NCBI GenBank assembly: GCA_002347925.1
Contig: DDYL01000211.1
Location: 56,769 to 68,307 of the forward strand
Source: Chloroflexi bacterium UBA2235
Lineage (GTDB): Bacteria > Chloroflexota > UBA11872 > UBA12225
DNA length: 11,539 nucleotides
Direction of reading: 5' to 3'
This document shows positions 5,858-11,539 of the stretch, one piece after another. Position 1 is the stretch's first letter. Each line of letters begins with the position of its first letter. The notes under the pieces were generated by a model. The model saw only the letters and a list, made by a program, of their open reading frames with translations, made no database searches and was not told the DNA's origin. The position numbers and the translations under genes are program-made.

Positions 5858-7717
5858 CTACGATCCCCCGACGTTCACTTCCTCGGGTTCATCGGCCGAA
5901 GACGCAAACCCAAGTGTGTAGAGGCGGAAATAGTACCCCTCCATCGCGAGGAGTTCCTCGTGGGTCCCTTGCTCGACGATGGTGCCACCGTCAATAACGA
6001 GGATTCGCGTCGCCCTCTTTATCGTTGAGAGGCGATGGGCAATGATGAACGCCGTCCGGCCAGCAAGGACGCGATCAAGGGCTGCCTGAATGGAAGCCTC
6101 GGTCTCGGTATCCACCGACGACGTCGCTTCATCGAGGATCAGGATGCGTGGCGAAGCAAGAAAAGCCCGAGCCAATGAGATCAGTTGCCTCTGGCCCCCG
6201 CTGAGGTTGCCACCGCGTTCCTCCACGGTCGCATCCCACGAACCGGGCAGGGCCTCGATGAACTCCCGCAGCCCAACTACCTCCGCCGCATCGCGGATTG
6301 CCTTCGACCCCTCTGGCGTATCAAGCATCTCCGGTCGACCGAACGCAATGTTTTCACGGATCGTTCCCGCGAACAGGAATGGTTCCTGCAACACAAGACC
6401 CATCTGGCGGCGCAGACTGCGTTGCGTCACTCCACGCACATCGTGGCCATCGATAAGCACCCGACCGCCCTGGACGTCGTAGAACCGCATCAGGAGGCGG
6501 ATGATGGTGCTCTTGCCCGCCCCCGTACGGCCAACGAGTGCAATCCGGTCACCGGGATTTGCCTCGAGCGAAACGTCTCGCAGGATTGCCGTATCCCGGT
6601 TGTAGCCAAATGTTGTCGCGTCGAACTGAACATGACCCGTGATCGGGGGCATCTCATAGGCACCGGGTGCGTCCTCGACATCTGGCTTCAAGTCGAGCAA
6701 ATGAAAAATGCGCTCGCCCGCCGCCAATGCGGCCTGCACCTGGTCCCACCGCGCCGCAAGGTCCCGCATCGGTTCAAAAAACCGGGACGAGTACAACATG
6801 AAGGCGGTCAGGATGCCTATGGTCAGATCAGGTGAAGATTCGCCAAGGATCCAGTTCCCGCCCACATATAAGAGCAATCCAGTCGCGCCCGCGTCAATCA
6901 GGTCAAGGATCGGGATTACCCCCGCGTGGAAGAAGATCGCATCCTTCTGCGCGCGAACGTTCTCGCGATTGATGTCGTCGAACTCGTCAAAGTTCCGACC
7001 TTCACGTCGAAATGCCTGGATCAGTTTCATCCCGACGATGTTCTCGGCCAAGTTCGCATTCACTGCCGACACGGTCTGCCGGATACGCCGGTACGCAGGG
7101 CGCGAACCGGACGCGAACCATCGGGCCAGTCCGTACATGATCGGAAGCACGACCATCGTCACGAGTGTCAACCGCACGCTCATGGAGAACATCAGCGCGA
7201 TCGTGCCGAGAAGCATGAAGATGTCTGCCACTGACTGCAACAACCCTTGCGTAAGGACTTCGTTCACCGCGGAGACATCGCTTGTATTGCGGGAAATGAT
7301 GTGCCCAATGCGCTCCCGATCGTAGTAGCGCAGGCTCAACTTCTGGAGATGCGCGAACATGTCGGTTCGCAGCGTGTAGAGAATCCGTTGACCCACCCAC
7401 GAAAGCACCCATGTCTGGAGGTAGGTTGCCCCCCAGGTGATCGCAAGGGTGGCCACGTAGGCAAGTGCCCACAGGTTCAGCTCACCTAACTTTCCCTGCA
7501 AGATGCCCCGGTCAATGGAGAACTGGATGATCCGCGGTTGCAGGAGCGTGGCCGCCGATGCGAGCAGCATCAGGGCAAGTGAAATCCACAGGCGAGAGTG
7601 GTAAGGACTTAGCAACGCCCACGCGCGTGCGACCACCTCGCGGTCTGAGGTCAGGCGAGCGTCATCGTCGTACGCACTCCCCTGGCCGGGTGTCGGTTGA
7701 GCCCCCTGACCAATCAC
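5858..7717 (-). CDS. ABC exporter half-transporter, catalytic subunit of a heterodimer
   Basis: 619 residues: a six-helix transmembrane domain (about 40-325) fused to a nucleotide-binding domain (about 360-600), the layout of type IV (MsbA/LmrA/MDR-like) exporters. Walker A is GRTGAGKS (396-403), Q-loop Q444, signature LSGGQ (505-509), Walker B ILILDE with catalytic E530, D-loop SSVD, and H-loop H561. All are canonical, so this subunit supplies the complete catalytic Glu. The GTG start is preceded by AGGAGGT (- strand, 7730-7724) with 6-nt spacing and overlaps the upstream gene's stop as GTGA, so translation is coupled. The partner upstream carries Asp in place of Glu, the pattern of heterodimeric exporters such as TM287/288, BmrCD and LmrCD. 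Substrate (drug, lipid or peptide) cannot be inferred. A strong terminator follows the stop codon. Confidence 0.93.
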   Translation of the reverse strand: MIGQGAQPTPGQGSAYDDDARLTSDREVVARAWALLSPYHSRLWISLALMLLASAATLLQPRIIQFSIDRGILQGKLGELNLWALAYVATLAITWGATYLQTWVLSWVGQRILYTLRTDMFAHLQKLSLRYYDRERIGHIISRNTSDVSAVNEVLTQGLLQSVADIFMLLGTIALMFSMSVRLTLVTMVVLPIMYGLARWFASGSRPAYRRIRQTVSAVNANLAENIVGMKLIQAFRREGRNFDEFDDINRENVRAQKDAIFFHAGVIPILDLIDAGATGLLLYVGGNWILGESSPDLTIGILTAFMLYSSRFFEPMRDLAARWDQVQAALAAGERIFHLLDLKPDVEDAPGAYEMPPITGHVQFDATTFGYNRDTAILRDVSLEANPGDRIALVGRTGAGKSTIIRLLMRFYDVQGGRVLIDGHDVRGVTQRSLRRQMGLVLQEPFLFAGTIRENIAFGRPEMLDTPEGSKAIRDAAEVVGLREFIEALPGSWDATVEERGGNLSGGQRQLISLARAFLASPRILILDEATSSVDTETEASIQAALDRVLAGRTAFIIAHRLSTIKRATRILVIDGGTIVEQGTHEELLAMEGYYFRLYTLGFASSADEPEEVNVGGS

Positions 7718-9702
7718 CGCGACACCTCCTGTCCCGGTAGAACCGCCGACGCTCCATCAAGCATCTTTTCGGATGCAACCGGCACGCGCCCACCCACCTC
7801 GACCGGATCGGTGGCCCGGACATTTGCGGTGATGAACTCTTCTTGATCCCGCATCTGCACGTCATAAATACGCCGATAGGGACCATCCTTCAGGATCAGG
7901 TCTTCATGACGTCCGCGTTCGACAATCTGACCACTATCGATTACGAGAACCTCGTCGGCGCGCTTCACGCTCGAAAGCCGGTGCGCGATGACAAAGGTCG
8001 TCCGCCCACTCATGACTTCGCCAAGCGCCTGTTCGATCAGGTGTTCGGTCTCCATATCCACGGAAGAGGTCGCATCATCGAGGATCAAGATCGAAGGTTC
8101 CACAAGGAGTGCCCTAGCGAGCGAGGCGCGCTGACGCTGACCGCCCGAGAGGGTCACGCCTCGGTCACCGACGGAGGTTTGGTAGCCCTTCGGGAGGCGT
8201 GTTATGTACCGGTGAGCCTGCGCACGTTCCGCCGCAAATTGCACCAGGCTGATATCGGACTCAGGCTTGCCAAAGGCAATGTTCTCGCGCAGACTGCGGC
8301 TGAAAAGGATGGCCTCCTGAGGCACGATAGCGATATGCCGGCGAAGGCTTCCCAGGTCCACGTCACGCACGTCACGACCGTCGACGAGAACCCGCCCGGA
8401 TGTTGCGTCGTAGAAGCGGGGGATGAGCCCAGTCAGCGCGCTCTTGCCTGAACCAGTCCCACCAACAAGTGCGATCACCTGTCCGGGTTTGGCTGTAAGT
8501 GAGATGTTGCTAAGAACTGGCACGCCCTTCTGGAACTCGAAGGTGACATTCTCGAAGACTACCTCGCCTCGTACGTCCTCCAAAGGACGCGCGCCGGGCC
8601 GGGAGATGACATCCGGCGAGACATCAAGCATCTCGAAGATTCGTCTCGCACTTGCCTGCGTCCTCGCCAACTGACCCAACAGGAACCCGATTCGTCTGGC
8701 AGGTCCGTACAGCTTGTTGAGGTAGTACTGGAAAGCAACCACGGTGCCGACGGTTACCAGCCCCCACGTAACCAGATAGCCCCCGGCCACAATGACCATG
8801 ATTGCCCCGAGGCCCCCCAGACCGATCAGCAACGGGTTCCAGATTGCCTGGGTGCGCGCAAGTTCTAGTGATCGCGCCTGAAGCGCCTCCGCACCTTGGG
8901 CATACTTGCGCTCTTCGGACTGTTCCTGCGCAAACGCTTTGACGACGCGCACTCCGGAAATGTTTTCCTGAAGTCTTCCAGTCAGGCTTCCATATTCCTG
9001 CTGAACTCGGGCATGTTGGGGACGGGTCTTCTTGCTTAGAACGAGGCCGGCCCACAACATCGGTGGCACGGTTGCAACGGCGAGCAAAGTGAGTTCCCAA
9101 CTTACCGTGGCCGCAAATGACAGGGTGATCACATATGTGCCGGCCGCGCCGATGAACCCGGTCATTCCGTGTCCGAGGAAGTTCTGCACCGCCTCAACGT
9201 CGGAGGTGGCGCGGGCAATGAGCTGCCCGGTATCGGCCCGGTCCAGGTAGCCGAATGAGAGCCTCTGGAGGCCACGATATACCGTGTTCCTCAGGTCTCG
9301 GGCCGCGTCTGCCTCAAAGGCGTGGAAACCCCAGATGTAAACCCAGTTGATGGCTGACTTCGCGACGTACAAGCCCATGGCGGAGATCACCGCGACGGTC
9401 AGGACGTGAGTGTCCTTGGTGCCGATCCCGATGTCGATGGCATCGCGAACCTGCAAGGGGATCATCAGGTCAAGGAAGTTGGCAACCGTCCAGGCAATGT
9501 AACTGATCACCACCGACCGGCGGTGGGCTCGCAGGAAACCAAGCGCACGCCAGACATCCTTCCAAGTCCCACCACTGCCCGCAACCGCATTCCGGCCAAC
9601 TGGCCCACCTGCACCGGTGGTGCCCGTGCTGTAATTGCCTCCGGGCGTGGTGGCCCCGCCGCCTCGCATCATCTGATTGCCGACTCCCCGTGTAATAGAC
9701 AC
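7714..9702 (-). CDS. ABC exporter half-transporter, degenerate-site subunit
   Basis: 662 residues, the first cistron of the exporter pair. A Gly/Thr-rich, probably disordered N-terminus (1-46) precedes the transmembrane domain (about 55-340), the nucleotide-binding domain (about 378-612) and a polar tail of about 45 residues. Walker A is GGTGSGKS (414-421), Q-loop Q462, signature LSGGQ (518-522), and H-loop H574. Walker B reads ILILDD: D543 replaces the catalytic Glu. In known heterodimeric exporters this replacement marks the non-hydrolysing or slow site, so this subunit probably pairs with the 619-residue one. The start is uncertain. GTG 9702 has GGGAGG at only 3 nt, while ATG codons 11 and 12 (9672 and 9669) have GGGGAG about 11 nt or more upstream; the Gly-rich stretch would be kept either way. 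No convincing promoter is visible in the 211-bp gap upstream. Confidence 0.93.
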   Translation of the reverse strand: MSITRGVGNQMMRGGGATTPGGNYSTGTTGAGGPVGRNAVAGSGGTWKDVWRALGFLRAHRRSVVISYIAWTVANFLDLMIPLQVRDAIDIGIGTKDTHVLTVAVISAMGLYVAKSAINWVYIWGFHAFEADAARDLRNTVYRGLQRLSFGYLDRADTGQLIARATSDVEAVQNFLGHGMTGFIGAAGTYVITLSFAATVSWELTLLAVATVPPMLWAGLVLSKKTRPQHARVQQEYGSLTGRLQENISGVRVVKAFAQEQSEERKYAQGAEALQARSLELARTQAIWNPLLIGLGGLGAIMVIVAGGYLVTWGLVTVGTVVAFQYYLNKLYGPARRIGFLLGQLARTQASARRIFEMLDVSPDVISRPGARPLEDVRGEVVFENVTFEFQKGVPVLSNISLTAKPGQVIALVGGTGSGKSALTGLIPRFYDATSGRVLVDGRDVRDVDLGSLRRHIAIVPQEAILFSRSLRENIAFGKPESDISLVQFAAERAQAHRYITRLPKGYQTSVGDRGVTLSGGQRQRASLARALLVEPSILILDDATSSVDMETEHLIEQALGEVMSGRTTFVIAHRLSSVKRADEVLVIDSGQIVERGRHEDLILKDGPYRRIYDVQMRDQEEFITANVRATDPVEVGGRVPVASEKMLDGASAVLPGQEVSR

Positions 9703-9865
9703 GGGCCTCCCAGGTCACCCCAGCAAGGTTCCGCGCACAGAGCGCACTGTACGCCATTCCCGATCACACTGCGCCCAATAAATTGCCGAAGCACAACCCG
9801 CTACCAGTCCAATCATCAAATGGTGACAACAACGGTAGGCTTTCTTCACGGGGTACTCTCAAGCA

Positions 9866-9913
9866 ATGGAGCGACGCCGAGAGCCGCATACGTCCGTCAA
9901 GGGTGGATCTTAA
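9866..9913 (+). other. In-frame mini-ORF directly before the cupredoxin gene
   Basis: ATG 9866 opens a 15-codon frame, MERRREPHTSVKGGS, whose TAA (9911-9913) touches the GTG start of the cupredoxin gene in the same reading frame. It could be a leader peptide that couples translation to the next gene, a remnant of a longer N-terminus interrupted by one stop, or chance. No good ribosome binding site precedes it. The rest of the 9703-9913 divergent gap shows no convincing promoter or hairpin. Confidence 0.25.
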
Positions 9914-10405
9914 GTGACTTCGCAACCCCAACCATTACCCGACGCCGTGCCCGGTCAACCCCCGCGTGACCGCAGCTTTCGAGCGCGCATGCGCCGGATC
10001 CCGGGTGGGTCTGGATTAGCAATTGCACTTGGCGCAATCCTGTTCAGCAGCGCGATCCTCGTTCCGCTTTCATTTGATGGAATTACCCGGACGACCATCG
10101 CATTCGGTGGGCCACCCGCCCTGACTCTCTCGGTGACCATGACGGGCCGAAGCATCACCCCGTCCGAAATCCATGTGCCACGCGCATCCGCAGTACGTGT
10201 CGAAGTGAAAAACCTCGACGGACCACGTGACGGGCACCGTCTGAAGACCTCAGGGCAGCAGTACGACGTTGACATCGCCGTCTGGGGCGGCTTCACCAAG
10301 TCCGATACATTCCTCACCGCACAGAAGCCTGGCCGGTATCCACTGATTTGCAGCATCAGGGGTCACGTGTCTGAGGGAATGGTCGCGGTGCTCGTTGTCG
10401 ACTGA
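9914..10405 (+). CDS. Membrane-anchored cupredoxin (type I copper protein)
   Basis: 163 residues. A basic, Pro-rich N-terminus (1-32, RDRSFRARMRR) is followed by one hydrophobic segment (about 33-53, GLAIALGAILFSSAILVPL) without a clear cleavage site, and then a single beta domain. The domain shows the late cupredoxin loop CSIRGHVSEGM: C146, H151 and M156, with H108 (DGHRL) as the fourth predicted ligand, giving a full type I copper site. C-x4-H-x4-M is the spacing I know from auracyanin and sulfocyanin-like proteins; plastocyanin and azurin differ slightly. The protein should sit on the outer face of the cytoplasmic membrane, either carrying electrons or binding copper. The GTG start is preceded by GGTGG at 9902-9906 with 7 nt spacing and by an in-frame TAA. 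No oxidase or other redox gene is adjacent, so its partner is unknown. Confidence 0.82.
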   Translation: MTSQPQPLPDAVPGQPPRDRSFRARMRRIPGGSGLAIALGAILFSSAILVPLSFDGITRTTIAFGGPPALTLSVTMTGRSITPSEIHVPRASAVRVEVKNLDGPRDGHRLKTSGQQYDVDIAVWGGFTKSDTFLTAQKPGRYPLICSIRGHVSEGMVAVLVVD

Positions 10406-10432
10406 CTCGCGCGAGCCTGATCGTTCGCAGAG

Positions 10433-10459
10433 TTGATCAGACGGGTCCACCGATAAAAT
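10433..10459 (+). promoter_or_regulatory. Possible promoter of asd
   Basis: TTGATC (10433-10438) and TAAAAT (10454-10459) are separated by 15 bp, shorter than the preferred 17. A start near 10466 would give a leader of about 95 nt before asd. A perfect 6-bp inverted repeat, CTGATC/GATCAG (10417-10422 and 10435-10440), overlaps the -35 box and could be an operator. Weak evidence; it is the best promoter-like site in the 154-bp gap after the cupredoxin gene. Confidence 0.3.
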
Positions 10460-10482
10460 CTGCGAAAGTTGCTCTTGCGGCC

Positions 10483-10557
10483 ATGAGGTCCAGGGTCGCC
10501 GGCCGTTGGGCAACCCCCTTCACACCGCCATCGAGTGCAATTCAATCCAGGGAGTGA
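10483..10557 (+). other. asd leader: hairpin and short ORF
   Basis: The stretch before asd folds into a hairpin at 10490-10509 (CCAG/TTGG and GGTC/GGCC with one bulged G, loop GCC), followed at once by GGGCAACC (10508-10515) and later GTGCAATTC (10535-10543), just before the asd ribosome binding site. A 24-codon ORF, ATG 10483 to TGA 10557, covers the same bases and ends 2 nt before the asd GTG. It has no good ribosome binding site. This may be an RNA regulatory leader, a coupled leader peptide, or neither. Confidence 0.3.
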
Positions 10558-10559
10558 TC

Positions 10560-11539
10560 GTGTCAACACGTGCCTACAACATTGGCCTGGTCGGTGCCAC
10601 TGGTCAAGTCGGCAAGGAGTTCCTGAAGATCCTCAACGAAGGTGTCCGTCCAGGGCTCCGGGTCAATGAACTCCGTCTCTTCGCCTCGGAGAGAAGCGCA
10701 GGACAGACCGTTTCATGCCTCGGCCAGCAGTGGCAGATCGGGTTGGCATCTCCCGACCCGGACCTGTTCAAGGGGCTTGATTTCGTACTCACCGCCATTG
10801 GGGACGATCTGGCAAAGATCTATGGACCCGCGATTGCCCGATCTGGCGCATTGAACGTCGATAAGTCAAATGCGTGGCGAATGCATCCCGACGTCCCGCT
10901 TGTCGTGCCGGAAGTCAACCCAGACGCAGCGCGCGAACACTTCGGGATCATCGCGGGACCAAATTGTTCGACTACCCAGATGGTGGTCGCACTTTGGCCA
11001 CTTCACCGAAGCAATCCGATCCGTCGGGTAATCGTGGATACCTATCAGGCTGTGAGCGGCACTGGCTGGCGTGCAGTCGACGAACTTCGCGACCAGACAT
11101 CTGCCATTGCGTCCGGGGAGCACCCCGAAGTCTCTGTCTATCCGCATCCGATCGTCCAGAACCTCATCCCCGAAATCGGGGGATGGCGCGAAGGGGGTTA
11201 CTTCAGCGAGGAACTGAAGATGATCGATGAAACCCGCAAGATCATGGATATCCCCGACCTCGCGGTTCAGGCCACGTGCGTCCGCGTGCCCGTCATGGTC
11301 GGTCATAGTGAAGCCATTCATATCGAGTTTGAGCACGAAATGGACCCGTCGGAAGCCCGTGAAATCCTTCGCCGGACGCCCGGCATCATTGTCGTGGACG
11401 ATCCGAAGGAACATCGGTACCCGACACCGGTCGCAACGGCAGGTCTCGACCCGGTGTATGTGGGGCGCATTCGGCGGGACCCGTCACATAAGCACGGCCT
11501 TTCGATCTGGGTAGTCGCCGATAACGTCCGCAAGGGAGC
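10560..11539 (+). CDS. asd: Aspartate-semialdehyde dehydrogenase, 3' end cut
   Basis: 326 codons to the window end with no stop; the family is about 340 residues, so only the last few are missing. The enzyme reduces aspartyl phosphate to aspartate semialdehyde with NADPH, the branch point to lysine/diaminopimelate, threonine and methionine. Seen: NADP-binding GATGQVG (12-18), KSNAWRM (102-108), catalytic C136 in AGPNCSTTQMVVALWPLH, TYQAVSGTG (161-169), SVYPHPIVQNLIP (192-204), and CVRVPVMVGHS (240-250) with R242 and the catalytic H249. The C-terminus DNVRKG is typical just before the end. ANPNC of many homologues reads AGPNC here. The GTG start has AGGGAG (10549-10554) at 5 nt. No lysC or dap gene is in the window. 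Confidence 0.95.
   Translation, partial: MSTRAYNIGLVGATGQVGKEFLKILNEGVRPGLRVNELRLFASERSAGQTVSCLGQQWQIGLASPDPDLFKGLDFVLTAIGDDLAKIYGPAIARSGALNVDKSNAWRMHPDVPLVVPEVNPDAAREHFGIIAGPNCSTTQMVVALWPLHRSNPIRRVIVDTYQAVSGTGWRAVDELRDQTSAIASGEHPEVSVYPHPIVQNLIPEIGGWREGGYFSEELKMIDETRKIMDIPDLAVQATCVRVPVMVGHSEAIHIEFEHEMDPSEAREILRRTPGIIVVDDPKEHRYPTPVATAGLDPVYVGRIRRDPSHKHGLSIWVVADNVRKG

Noticed and set aside
6185..8451. Several long + strand open frames (6185-6835, 6708-7325, 7843-8451)
   Set aside because: They lie opposite the two ABC exporter genes, whose motifs are unmistakable; their translations are low-complexity and resemble no family. They are frame shadows in G+C-rich DNA.
10866..11414. 182-codon - strand frame
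   Set aside because: It is antisense to asd, whose active-site motifs occupy the same bases.
1..11539. Mobile elements, CRISPR array, tRNA or rRNA genes
   Set aside because: No transposase or integrase frame, no regularly spaced repeats, and no recognisable tRNA or rRNA sequence were seen on either strand.

Overview
The window is ordinary, densely coded bacterial chromosome of fairly high G+C content (about 60% by eye), with frequent GTG starts and short intergenic gaps. It holds ten protein genes, two of them cut by the window ends. I see no tRNA or rRNA gene, insertion sequence, integrase, phage gene or CRISPR array. The pupylation genes point to Actinobacteriota or one of the other phyla that carry pupylation. 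The cupredoxin, with a C-x4-H-x4-M copper loop like auracyanin and sulfocyanin, would fit Chloroflexota. The phylum is a guess; no marker here settles it.

Left part (1-2657, + strand): a compact pupylation cassette, dop (3' part) - pup - pafA. The dop stop overlaps the pup start by 11 bp, and pafA follows 73 bp later. The 20S proteasome genes prcB and prcA, which in actinobacteria lie between pup and pafA, are absent. The Pup protein already ends in Gly-Gly-Glu, so it needs no deamidation before ligation. It is also strongly divergent: proline-rich, with one recognisable PafA-binding helix and no counterpart of the usual FVRxYVQK segment. This cassette is the most interesting part of the window.

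Middle part (2658-5787): a CaiB/BaiF family III CoA-transferase on the - strand converges on pafA so tightly that the palindrome TGATCA supplies both stop codons. A zinc-less medium-chain dehydrogenase/reductase is divergent from it across 181 bp, and a DUF6941-type protein of unknown function follows on the + strand.

Right part (5788-11539): two consecutive ABC exporter half-transporters on the - strand overlap by GTGA and very probably form a heterodimer with one degenerate ATPase site. A strong hairpin followed by a T-rich run ends this operon. Divergent from it is a small membrane-anchored cupredoxin with a complete predicted type I copper site. The window ends in aspartate-semialdehyde dehydrogenase (asd), which lacks only its last few codons and is preceded by a 154-bp leader with a possible promoter and hairpin.

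Apart from the pupylation cassette and the exporter pair, the genes look like independent neighbours and not one pathway.
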